Shown here: positions 1-7,222 of the stretch, piece after piece | Layout of the letters: the number at the start of each line of letters is the position of its first letter | Numbering within the stretch: position 1 is the stretch's first letter | DNA from: a virus | Direction: 5' to 3' (one strand) | IMG/VR virus record: IMGVR_UViG_3300025096_003663 | Coordinates: 1 to 64,000 of that record | DNA: 64,000 bases | The notes under the pieces: generated by a model | The model's input: the letters and a program-made list of their open reading frames with translations, nothing else | Database searches by the model: none | Told to the model about the DNA's origin: nothing | Made by a program: the position numbers and the translations under genes

Positions 1-514
1 AAGGAGTGGGCAGAAGAAGATGCTCTAGACCGTAGCCTTCGAGCTAGAAGGAAAAAATGGGATGCCCAGAATAAAGCCGATGATAATAAATGGTACAACA
101 AATTGAATCCTTTTCGCGAAGGCGAAGAAACAGTCCATGAGGATATCGGAGGTGTGTCGGATTGGCTTCACATTGATGACGATGGTAATAAACATACATT
201 CAATAGCGAAGAAGCATATGAAGAATACAAGGATAGAGAGTGGAAAGAGAAGAACCCCGAAGAATATGAACGAAGGAAGGCATCAATAGACAAAGAGGTG
301 GGAGCCTGGCAGCAAAAAAACAGGGATGCTAATCGGGATCGGGAAGATTCTACAAAAGCATATGCAAAGGACCGAGAGGCTCGCAAGAAGGAGTGGGCAG
401 AAGAAGATGCTCTAGACCGTAGCCTTCGAGCTAGAAGGAAAAAATGGGATGCCCAGAATAAAGCCGATGATAATAAATGGTACAACAAATTGAATCCTTT
501 TCGCGAAGGCGAAG
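1..514 (+). repeat. Perfect 127-bp direct repeat, period 387 bp, in frame
   Basis: Bases 1-127 are identical to bases 388-514. The period is 387 bp (129 codons), so the duplication keeps frame. Copies diverge right after base 127/514. The left copy may extend upstream of the window, so the true repeat length is unknown. Confidence 0.95.
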
Positions 515-525
515 GAGACAGTTAA
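1..525 (+). CDS. Partial charged hypothetical protein with internal in-frame duplication (5' end outside window)
   Basis: The frame is open from base 1, so the gene starts upstream of the window; the first ATG seen is internal to the repeat and downstream of it. The visible 174 residues are extremely rich in Glu, Lys, Arg, Asp and Trp and look like a long charged helix with no recognisable domain. A segment of 42 residues that begins KEWAEEDALDR and ends KLNPFREGE occurs twice, at residues 1-42 and 130-171 of the visible part, identical at DNA level. Between the copies lies a section beginning WLHIDDDGNKHTF. The next gene starts one base after the stop. Function unknown; a structural or scaffold-like role is only a guess from composition. 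Confidence 0.7.
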   Translation, partial: KEWAEEDALDRSLRARRKKWDAQNKADDNKWYNKLNPFREGEETVHEDIGGVSDWLHIDDDGNKHTFNSEEAYEEYKDREWKEKNPEEYERRKASIDKEVGAWQQKNRDANRDREDSTKAYAKDREARKKEWAEEDALDRSLRARRKKWDAQNKADDNKWYNKLNPFREGEGDS

Positions 526-526
526 A

Positions 527-1048
527 ATGAAAGTAATAATAGAAAAAACCGAAATCGATGAAATCATTAGCGAGATGATAGAAGAAGGCTTTTTTGATCG
601 GTTCCGTGCCGGCAAAGCTGGTAGAGAAGCCGCCAAAGCGGCAAAGCCTGGCGTTGGTCAGCGGCTTGGGCGAGGATGGGATGCAATAATGGGCAAAAAT
701 TTAGAAGATTTGCCTGATGCTGAGATCGAGAAACTAACAGCACAAGCAAAAAGCATAACAGATAGTTATGTGAAGAAGCTAGAAGACTTAGCCGGTGATT
801 TGGAGTCTGATGCTGCCAAGATGGGCTTAGACACTGATTCCGTCGATAAAGCAATCAAGCCAATAAAGAATGCTTCAGAGTTTCTCAAGATTCTAGGGGT
901 AAAGCGGGCAATGTCGGCAGCAGAGGCATCTGCCTTGACAGAGCCGGAAAATATAGCATCAGGCGAAACAGAATCCGGCGAGGATATTTCTGCCGAAGAG
1001 CAAGCTGCCAGGAAGCGATACGGCTTAGACGAAAAAGAAGGAGAATGA
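527..1048 (+). CDS. Hypothetical protein, 173 aa
   Basis: Begins one base after the previous stop. The N-terminal section MKVIIEKTEIDEIISEMIEE followed by GFF resembles the short amphipathic leader seen on many T4-like phage core or scaffold-associated proteins, but I cannot assign a family. The middle is Ala/Lys/Gly rich (around residues 28-50), followed by a predicted helix (residues 60-95) and an acidic, Ser/Glu-rich tail. No membrane segment or catalytic motif is visible. It sits in a run of small charged proteins ahead of the 942-aa ligase/nucleotidylyltransferase gene, overlapping the end of its neighbour's leader. Function unknown. Confidence 0.6.
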   Translation: MKVIIEKTEIDEIISEMIEEGFFDRFRAGKAGREAAKAAKPGVGQRLGRGWDAIMGKNLEDLPDAEIEKLTAQAKSITDSYVKKLEDLAGDLESDAAKMGLDTDSVDKAIKPIKNASEFLKILGVKRAMSAAEASALTEPENIASGETESGEDISAEEQAARKRYGLDEKEGE

Positions 1049-1050
1049 TA

Positions 1051-1380
1051 ATGAGTAGTCCAAAACAAAAGAAAAAAAGAATGATAGCTAGGAAGTTATC
1101 GAATGTAAAAGCTGCTGCCGAAAAAGCAGCAGAAGAAGCTAAAGCAGCCGTATTAAAGGCAGCAGCAGAAGCAGAGGCGAAAGCTGAACAAGCCGTCGCT
1201 CAAGCAAAAGCAAAAGCTGAACAAGCAGCAGCAGAAGCGAAAGCGAAAGCCGAACAGGCTGCAGCCGAAGCCAAAGCGAAAGCTGAAGAAGTGAAAGAAG
1301 ATGTTGAGGTTGGAATCGGTTCTCTACTCCGTCGTAAGCGACCAGCGAAGAAGCGAACTGTCACGGCAAAAGAGGAATAA
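1051..1380 (+). CDS. Alanine/lysine-rich coiled-coil protein with hendecad repeats
   Basis: About 109 residues. The ATG at 1051 is preferred over the ATG at 1045 because the AAGGAG at 1038-1043 sits 7 bases before it. The core is almost only Ala, Glu, Lys and Gln, with an 11-residue unit AKAEQAAAEAK repeated three times plus a partial copy (1177-1290). Such 11-residue spacing fits a long, slightly right-handed amphipathic helix or coiled coil. The C-terminus is basic (RRKRPAKKR), which could bind nucleic acid or simply balance charge. The family is not recognisable by sequence because the composition is low complexity. Possible roles are internal head protein or core filler; this is inference. 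Confidence 0.65.
   Translation: MSSPKQKKKRMIARKLSNVKAAAEKAAEEAKAAVLKAAAEAEAKAEQAVAQAKAKAEQAAAEAKAKAEQAAAEAKAKAEEVKEDVEVGIGSLLRRKRPAKKRTVTAKEE
1177..1290 (+). repeat. 33-bp tandem repeat coding for AKAEQAAAEAK
   Basis: Three consecutive 33-bp units (1177-1209, 1210-1242, 1243-1275) and a partial fourth encode the 11-residue Ala/Lys/Glu unit. The DNA copies differ at synonymous positions, so the repeat is selected or old rather than a fresh duplication. Confidence 0.8.
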
Positions 1381-1383
1381 CCT

Positions 1384-1635
1384 ATGGATTTTCGTCAGAT
1401 GACAAAGAAATTTTTACTTGGTGAATCCTATGATTCACCAAACATTAATAGCTATATCCAGTCCCTTAAAGAGGTGCTGGAAGCCTTAAAACCTTCCTCT
1501 CAATCTGATAAAATGAGAGTAGAGATGGCTCAAAGTCACTTAAGGGAAATAAAGAGAAATAATAGAAGACTTCAAGAAAAAGTTGATCTCTTGGAAGAGA
1601 GAGTAAGAATTTTCGAAGAGGGTAAAAAGGAATAA
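1384..1635 (+). CDS. Small coiled-coil hypothetical protein, 83 aa
   Basis: Starts 3 bases after the previous stop and ends 4 bases before the next start. Residues about 45-80 form a heptad-like, charged coiled coil (for example NRRLQEKVDLLEERVRIFEE) and the N-terminus is a short mixed segment. No catalytic residues are apparent. Gene position between charged small proteins and the 942-aa fusion suggests co-translation with them. Function unknown. Confidence 0.6.
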   Translation: MDFRQMTKKFLLGESYDSPNINSYIQSLKEVLEALKPSSQSDKMRVEMAQSHLREIKRNNRRLQEKVDLLEERVRIFEEGKKE

Positions 1636-1639
1636 GCTT

Positions 1640-4468
1640 ATGGGCGGATTAGCAGGACACATGAGTCATCTGTATGACAATCCAAACCTTTCTTTCTCTA
1701 AGATGAAAGACATTTTTAATAAGGCTACAAGAGGAGAGCTCGTTGGTACAGAAAAGACCGACGGGCAGAACCTTTTCGTATCTTATAGTGTCCGAGATAA
1801 GAAAGCTAAAGCGGCAAGAAATAAGTCTAATATAAAGTCGGGAGGATTAGATCCTGCCGGACTTGCCCAAAAGTTTGCCGGTAGAGGAAACTTAGAAAGA
1901 GCTTTCGTAGACGGCTTTGCTGCTTTTGAGCAGGCTGTACAATCTATGCCGATTGAGCTACAGATAGATCTTTTTGGACCCGATGCTAATATTTTCTATA
2001 ACGCCGAAATAATGGATCCGAGAAGCCCAAATGTCGTCAACTACGATACTAAAAATTTGGTAATCCATCGAGTGGGTCATCTTGCTCTCGATAAAGAGAC
2101 TGAAGAGACTGTACCAGTAGAATCGGAAGAGCTAGTATCTCAGCTCGAACAGGCATTGGGAGCTATTCAGGACACAAAAGAGGAAGAGGATTACGGAGTT
2201 CAGGTTAATGCTATAAAAAACCTAGAAAAGTTTACTAGCGACAGCCCTACAATGAAAATCACAAAAAGGCTCGATGATCTAATGAGATCCGCTGGTCTTT
2301 CCGACGAGAATGTTGTCGGCGATTATATTATTAAAAAAGTTAGTGAAAGAATCAACGAAAGCTTTCCGGCAGCCAATAAAGATATTAAAGATATGATCCT
2401 ACAGAGGACACTTGGTCAAAAGGGAGCTAATCTAACTAAGATACTTGCTAAAATCCCGAAAGAGGAAGCTGAATATCGAGATTCAGTCCGACAGTTTATT
2501 GCTGGTAGCAAAGACTTGATTAAGGAAATAATTTATCCACTAGAAGATATAGTCCACGACTTTTCAGTCTTAGCATTAAGCGGCTTGGAGAGTGTATTCA
2601 TCTTAGATAATCAGAAAGAAGTAGAGAGACTTAGGAAAGAAGTCGCCACTGCTATTAGATCCATAGAAGGATCGGGTTCTGATGAAGCTATGTCCATCTT
2701 GAGCAAGCAGTTACAAAAACTTAAATCAATTGATAATGTCTCGACAGCCTCAGAAGGCTTTGTTTTCGATTATGATGGGAAGACTTATAAATTTACTGGC
2801 AACTTTGCCCCGATTAATCAGCTTCTCGGATTATTCCGCTTTGGGCGAGGAGATATTCCCCCAATGAAGAAAATAGATGAAGAGCAAGAACAGTTCAACA
2901 GAATAGTTGCTGTTTTTCCCGGCAAGTTCAAGCCTCCTCATTCTGGGCATCTTGGAGCTGTCGAAGAGATTTATCCGACAACAGAAGAAATGTATATTTT
3001 AATTTCTCCAAGAGAGGATAAAGGTGTTACTGCTGAAGCCTCGAAGAAAATTTGGGATATATACCTAAACAGATACGGTCTTGCCGGCAAAGCACAAGCT
3101 TTTGTATCAACCCAGCTATTCCCCGCTGCTCCAAGTCCCGTACAGGCAACCTATGAGTTTATAGAAGAGTTTGTAGAGCCGGATGATAAAGTTATTTTGG
3201 TGCTGGGTGTGAAAGATATCAAAGATGGTAGATATGCCGGAGCAGTTAGAGTCGGTCAGAATAGAGGCATAGATGTAGAGATACAGCCCATACCTCCTCA
3301 AGCCGGCGGAATAAGTGCTAGCGGAGACATGAAGCCGGCTATGGAGGCGGGCGATGAAGAGAAGTTTAAATCCCTCCTTCCCGAGAAACTAAGCCCAGAA
3401 GACAAAGATAGAATATGGAAACTAGTTAAGGGAGAGGTATCGGAAATCTCTACTGCTTCTGCCGTAGTAGGCTATGCCGATGATAAATCCGAAGATGAAA
3501 AAGAGGAAAGTTATATGATAACGAGAGAAGATATTGTTTATGAAGAAAAAGTAAGAGAAGTTATTCGTAAGAAGATCGAAAACAGAGCTTCGGTTCTTAG
3601 CGAGACTAAAGAAGAAGATACCAGTGTGATTTATGTCTCCAAGGTTCAGAAAGAGAAAATAGACAACTTTCGACTAGAACACAAACTTAGAGAGTGTATT
3701 CATAAGTTGCTGCTGCAGGAAAAAGAAGATCTTCCTCCTCACAGAAGCACCGGCATCAATGTTTTACAAGTTCTGCTAAGGACAGTTGTTTCCTCCCTCA
3801 AGACTGGCTACAAATCCCTTACCACCGACATTGAACAAAGAAATTCTTTTCGAAGCCACATCATTAATGCTGTCGTTAATTCTTTGGCTCCAATCGAACT
3901 AGACGATGAAGCAGGACAAGAGCTAAAAGAGATCGATGTAGACATAAAGGATGATATGCCAGCAGACGCCGATAAATTCATTGACGTCGGCGACGAAGAT
4001 TTTGCTTTCGATGAAGAGGAAAAAGAATCATTCCAGACGCTGCCGGGCGAAGATTTGACCGGGCGAAATGTAGCAATGCATGCATATGATAGAATTGAGA
4101 AGCAGATAGTAGATGCATACGCCGATCTAGATAACCAGCAAGATCAGAAAATGTTTTATGATTATCTTATTGCCAACCTAAAACTTTATTTTGATAGGTT
4201 TGAAGATCAATTGCAAGATGAGCTTCCAGAACCTTCCAATGCTGCTTATGAAGAAGAGAAAGAAGACGAAGAAATGGGGGCAGCGATGGGCGAGACACCA
4301 TCAGACGAAGGAATTGAAGAGCTTGAAGAAATATATTCAGATAAGCAAAGAAAATGGGCTTGTGCTCAAACCAAGGGAAGCAGAAAAAGCTTCAAAGGTA
4401 AACCCTCTCTTTCTCCGAAAGAAGCAGAGGAAATGTGCTCCGCCGACATTGAAAAACCAAAAAAATGA
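1640..4468 (+). CDS. ATP-dependent ligase-like plus HxGH nucleotidylyltransferase fusion, 942 aa
   Basis: Residues 1 to about 415 look like a covalent nucleotidyltransferase (DNA/RNA ligase superfamily): KTDG at 39-42 fits motif I with Lys39 as the AMP-accepting lysine, the Glu of FYNAEIMD (Glu123) fits motif III, and EGFVF at 372-376 fits motif IV, followed by a KFTG that could be motif V. Residues about 418-590 form a second domain, a Rossmann-type cytidylyl/adenylyltransferase with the signature FPGKFKPPHSGH; the HxGH is H434-H437. The C-terminal 350 residues are acidic and helical and end in a Cys-containing basic tail (KQRKWACAQTKGSRKSFKGK) of a type I associate with other T4-like marine phage proteins. 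Substrates are unknown: RNA repair, NAD-type metabolism or modification of a cofactor are all open. Domain calls are by motif; the combination is unusual. Confidence 0.7.
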   Translation: MGGLAGHMSHLYDNPNLSFSKMKDIFNKATRGELVGTEKTDGQNLFVSYSVRDKKAKAARNKSNIKSGGLDPAGLAQKFAGRGNLERAFVDGFAAFEQAVQSMPIELQIDLFGPDANIFYNAEIMDPRSPNVVNYDTKNLVIHRVGHLALDKETEETVPVESEELVSQLEQALGAIQDTKEEEDYGVQVNAIKNLEKFTSDSPTMKITKRLDDLMRSAGLSDENVVGDYIIKKVSERINESFPAANKDIKDMILQRTLGQKGANLTKILAKIPKEEAEYRDSVRQFIAGSKDLIKEIIYPLEDIVHDFSVLALSGLESVFILDNQKEVERLRKEVATAIRSIEGSGSDEAMSILSKQLQKLKSIDNVSTASEGFVFDYDGKTYKFTGNFAPINQLLGLFRFGRGDIPPMKKIDEEQEQFNRIVAVFPGKFKPPHSGHLGAVEEIYPTTEEMYILISPREDKGVTAEASKKIWDIYLNRYGLAGKAQAFVSTQLFPAAPSPVQATYEFIEEFVEPDDKVILVLGVKDIKDGRYAGAVRVGQNRGIDVEIQPIPPQAGGISASGDMKPAMEAGDEEKFKSLLPEKLSPEDKDRIWKLVKGEVSEISTASAVVGYADDKSEDEKEESYMITREDIVYEEKVREVIRKKIENRASVLSETKEEDTSVIYVSKVQKEKIDNFRLEHKLRECIHKLLLQEKEDLPPHRSTGINVLQVLLRTVVSSLKTGYKSLTTDIEQRNSFRSHIINAVVNSLAPIELDDEAGQELKEIDVDIKDDMPADADKFIDVGDEDFAFDEEEKESFQTLPGEDLTGRNVAMHAYDRIEKQIVDAYADLDNQQDQKMFYDYLIANLKLYFDRFEDQLQDELPEPSNAAYEEEKEDEEMGAAMGETPSDEGIEELEEIYSDKQRKWACAQTKGSRKSFKGKPSLSPKEAEEMCSADIEKPKK

Positions 4469-4476
4469 TTTTTTTC

Positions 4477-4505
4477 TTGACTTTTATAAAATGATCAGGT
4501 ATTTT
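4477..4505 (+). promoter_or_regulatory. Putative sigma70-type promoter
   Basis: TTGACT (4477-4482), a 17-base spacer, then TATTTT (4500-4505). It lies in the 83-base gap ahead of the Fis-like HTH gene and could drive the tRNA-aceBA segment as well. The -10 is a weak match; assignment is by eye. Confidence 0.4.
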
Positions 4506-4551
4506 AGTGAGGTGGTTGGGCAGGAGGCATCCAACAGCAGCATGGTGAGTG

Positions 4552-4926
4552 ATGAGTTGGAATAAGAAAAAGAGAGTATCAGGAAAAAATAAATATTATA
4601 GTATTAGAAGTAAATTAAAAAGAGAAAATAAAATTACTTCTGATTTTGAGATAATGTTAAATAATTTAACTTTAGAGGATATAATAGCTCTTAAGTTAGA
4701 ATATTCAATTAATGTTTCCGGCACACCTGTATATGGTCTGCAGTTAGCTAAATCATTGAGATATGTTTGTAAAGAGGCTCTCTATAAGCTAGCACTAAGC
4801 GCCACAAGGTCTAAAAACTCTGCTGCTCGGTTTCTCGGAGTTAGCGAGAACGATTTCCGGCAAGAACTTAAAAGAATGAGAATAGAGAGCTTCTTCTTGG
4901 ATGAAGAAGATGAAAAGAAAGCATAA
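4552..4926 (+). CDS. Small basic protein with Fis-like C-terminal helix-turn-helix
   Basis: About 124 residues from the ATG at 4552; a GTG at 4549 is directly in front and no strong ribosome site decides between them. The N-terminus is Lys/Arg rich. The C-terminal segment AARFLGVSENDFRQELKRM closely matches the Fis/NtrC-type recognition helix pattern (AA..LGv....l...lk), indicating DNA binding. The last 26 bases overlap the following nucleotidylyltransferase gene, so the two are translationally coupled. A regulator or a nucleoid-type protein is likely; the target is unknown. It follows the putative promoter at 4477-4505. Confidence 0.6.
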   Translation: MSWNKKKRVSGKNKYYSIRSKLKRENKITSDFEIMLNNLTLEDIIALKLEYSINVSGTPVYGLQLAKSLRYVCKEALYKLALSATRSKNSAARFLGVSENDFRQELKRMRIESFFLDEEDEKKA

Positions 4927-5413
4927 GATAGTAGCTATTAGCGGCGGTTTTGATCCAATACACATTGGGCACCTTAAGCTTATCCAAGAAGCATCCAAAT
5001 ACGGCAAGGTTGTTATCATTTTGAATTCTGATAGCTGGCTCGTAAGAAAAAAAGGCTATTATTTTATGACTCATGAGGAGAGAGCCCAACTTCTAGAAGG
5101 AATGAAGAAAGTTCACAAAGTCGTGCTTTCTCTGGATCAGGATGACACAGTTTGTGAAACACTTGAGAAGATAAAACCTGATTACTTTGCCAATGGCGGC
5201 ACAATAAACAAAAATACAATATCTAAAAAAGAAATAGATACTTGTAAAAAACTTAATATTGAAATGATTTGGAGCATCGGCGGCTCTAAAATCCAAAGCA
5301 GTTCGGAACTAGTTGATAAACTCAAGATTCCCAAGTCAAACAAGAAGACGGAACTGGAAGCTTTTAAAGACATAATCGATTCCTTCAATAGTGTAAATTT
5401 TCTCAAGAAATAG
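4901..5413 (+). CDS. Cytidylyltransferase-like (HxGH) nucleotidyltransferase, 170 aa
   Basis: A small single-domain Rossmann nucleotidyltransferase of the RfaE2/TagD/CoaD type. The signature GGFDPIHIGHLKLI lies near residues 14-27, and a SSSELVDKL segment near the C-terminus resembles the second substrate-binding region of the family. Family members transfer CMP or AMP from a nucleotide to a phosphorylated sugar or alcohol; which one here cannot be told. An in-frame ATG at 4910 is an alternative start. It overlaps the HTH gene and precedes the tRNA. It is the second HxGH domain in the window, the other being inside the 942-aa protein, but the two are different in length and architecture. Confidence 0.75.
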   Translation: MKKMKRKHKIVAISGGFDPIHIGHLKLIQEASKYGKVVIILNSDSWLVRKKGYYFMTHEERAQLLEGMKKVHKVVLSLDQDDTVCETLEKIKPDYFANGGTINKNTISKKEIDTCKKLNIEMIWSIGGSKIQSSSELVDKLKIPKSNKKTELEAFKDIIDSFNSVNFLKK

Positions 5414-5414
5414 C

Positions 5415-5441
5415 TTGTAATATCATTTATTTTATGATAAT
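5415..5441 (+). promoter_or_regulatory. Possible promoter ahead of tRNA-Ile and aceBA
   Basis: TTGTAA (5415-5420) and GATAAT (5436-5441) with a 15-base spacer lie in the AT-rich 45-base gap before the tRNA. The spacer is short and the match is weak, so this is a candidate only. Confidence 0.25.
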
Positions 5442-5458
5442 CTCGTAATAAGCAATGA

Positions 5459-5535
5459 GTGTTCTTAGCTCAGTTGGTTAGAGCATCCGTCTTATAAGCG
5501 GAAGGTCGTGGGTTCAAAGCCCGTAGAGCACACCA
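5459..5535 (+). tRNA. tRNA-Ile, anticodon UAU, CCA encoded
   Basis: A complete 77-base cloverleaf: acceptor stem GTGTTCT (5459-5465) pairs with AGAGCAC (5525-5531), D stem GCTC/GAGC, anticodon stem TCCGT/GCGGA around loop CTTATAA, variable loop, T arm with GGTTCAAAG, discriminator A at 5532 and encoded CCA at 5533-5535. The anticodon TAT is at 5493-5495 and reads AUA. Bacteria usually read AUA with a lysidine-modified CAU anticodon, so a UAU tRNA carried by the phage would bypass that requirement. AUA is frequent in the surrounding genes, which fits a codon-supply role. The two outer T-stem pairs are wobble type, otherwise pairing is good. Confidence 0.93.
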
Positions 5536-5551
5536 AGAACTGGATATCTTA

Positions 5552-7213
5552 ATGAGAATAAAAGAATTCTGTGAATTGTTGAGAAAGTCTTCTTACAGCT
5601 TCGAACACGAACAAATTTGCCGGCTACGGGAAGATTTAAACGATAAAATGGATCCGAAAAGCTGGCTTTCTCTGTTTGAAAATTATTTTAAAAATTATAC
5701 CAACGAAAAGGAAGTGGAATATATTATGGAAGGAAAAGTAATCAACGAAAACACCTCTCAATTTTTAAATTTACTATCGGAAAATTTTTCGACGAAAATA
5801 CAATTATTATTAGAGAGTAGAGAGGACAAAACATCTCCGAGTAATAGGCTTGACTTCTTAAGGGAAACAAAACATGTAAGAGAGGGAAATTGGAAGATTA
5901 ACAAAATACCAGATAAGATTTTAGACAGGAGAGTAGAAATCACTGGACCTGTTGATCGAAAAATGATAATCAATGCCCTAAACTCAGGTGCAAATGTTTT
6001 TATGGCGGATTTTGAAGATTCAAACTCCCCAACTTGGGAGAACTGTGTCAATGGTCAGGTTAATCTATATGATGCTATTCGAAAAAATATTGATTTTACA
6101 GCAGACAACGGAAAAGAGTATAAATTAAATAAAAGCCCAGCAACTCTCTTTGTAAGACCAAGAGGGCTACATCTACAAGAAAAAAACTTTTTAAATTATG
6201 ATGGTGTTCCAATCCGAGCGGCACTCTTTGATTATGGAGTATTCGTATCTCTAAACATAAGAGAAATGGTTGATAGAGGAGAACCGCCTTGCTTTTACCT
6301 ACCAAAACTAGAAAGTTATTTAGAGGCGAGAGTCTGGGCAGAGATATTTGCTTTTACAGAAGAATATTTTAGTATCCAGAAAGGAACAATAAAAGCCACA
6401 GTATTAGTTGAGACTCTGCCACTAGCATTTCAAATGGATGAAGTGCTTTATGAGCTGAGAGAGTATTCTGCTGGACTTAATTGTGGAAGATGGGATTATA
6501 TTTTCAGTTTTATGAAAAACCTATCATCAGAAACATTACCAGACAGAGACCAGCTAACCATGTCAAGGCACTTTATGAGCTCATACACAAATCTCCTAGT
6601 TCATACCTGTCATAAGAGAGGCAGCCATGCTATGGGCGGAATGGCAGCACAAATACCAATTAAGAATAATCCAGAGGCAAACGAAGCAGCCTTAGAAAAA
6701 GTCAAAGAAGATAAAGAAAGAGAAGTGATAAATGGACACGACGGCACATGGGTTGCCCACCCAGGATTAATAGCTATAGCGAAAGAAGTTTTTGATTTAC
6801 ATATGAAAGGGAAAAACCAAATAGATAGGGAAGTGGAAACTTCCGTGACCCGAGAAGATCTTCTTAAGATACCGGATGGTGATTGTACAGAAGAATGCTT
6901 TCGAAAAAATATTAATATTGGATTTACATATCTGAACAGTTGGCTCGATGGCAAGGGGTGTGTGCCCATAAACAATCTTATGGAGGATGCCGCGACAGCA
7001 GAGATATCAAGAACTCAGCTTTGGCAATGGGTAAAAAATAAAGCAGAGTTAACAAATGGGAAAATATGTGGGGAAGAATACTTCACTAAAATATTAAATG
7101 AAGAGATAGAAGATTCCCACGAGAATTATTTAGCTAAGAAAATCTTTAAGAATTTATGTTTATCTGATAATCTAGATGAGTTCTTAACAACAGTCTGTTA
7201 CAAACATTTATAG
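5552..7213 (+). CDS. aceB: Malate synthase (AceB/MSA type)
   Basis: Condenses glyoxylate with acetyl-CoA to give malate and CoA, the second step of the glyoxylate bypass. Similarity to the A-type enzyme runs nearly end to end: RRVEITGPVDRKMIINAL and FMADFEDS in the barrel, RPRG at 202-205 (active-site Arg), VETLPLAFQMDE and CGRWDYIFS (Mg-binding Glu and Asp), NGHDGTWVAHPG with catalytic-base Asp397, and LMEDAATAEISRTQLWQW in the C-terminal plug. 553 residues against about 533 for the E. coli enzyme. The first 58 residues do not look like the family; an in-frame ATG at 5726 with AAGGAAGTGGA upstream would give a 495-residue protein closer to the family start. The gene begins 16 bases after the tRNA and sits 9 bases before aceA. 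No frameshift or missing catalytic residue seen. Confidence 0.95.
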   Translation: MRIKEFCELLRKSSYSFEHEQICRLREDLNDKMDPKSWLSLFENYFKNYTNEKEVEYIMEGKVINENTSQFLNLLSENFSTKIQLLLESREDKTSPSNRLDFLRETKHVREGNWKINKIPDKILDRRVEITGPVDRKMIINALNSGANVFMADFEDSNSPTWENCVNGQVNLYDAIRKNIDFTADNGKEYKLNKSPATLFVRPRGLHLQEKNFLNYDGVPIRAALFDYGVFVSLNIREMVDRGEPPCFYLPKLESYLEARVWAEIFAFTEEYFSIQKGTIKATVLVETLPLAFQMDEVLYELREYSAGLNCGRWDYIFSFMKNLSSETLPDRDQLTMSRHFMSSYTNLLVHTCHKRGSHAMGGMAAQIPIKNNPEANEAALEKVKEDKEREVINGHDGTWVAHPGLIAIAKEVFDLHMKGKNQIDREVETSVTREDLLKIPDGDCTEECFRKNINIGFTYLNSWLDGKGCVPINNLMEDAATAEISRTQLWQWVKNKAELTNGKICGEEYFTKILNEEIEDSHENYLAKKIFKNLCLSDNLDEFLTTVCYKHL

Positions 7214-7222
7214 GAGCAAAAA

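Noticed and set aside
4591-4600. AT-rich segment with AATAAATAT as a promoter
   Set aside because: Inside the coding region of the HTH gene and lacking further support.
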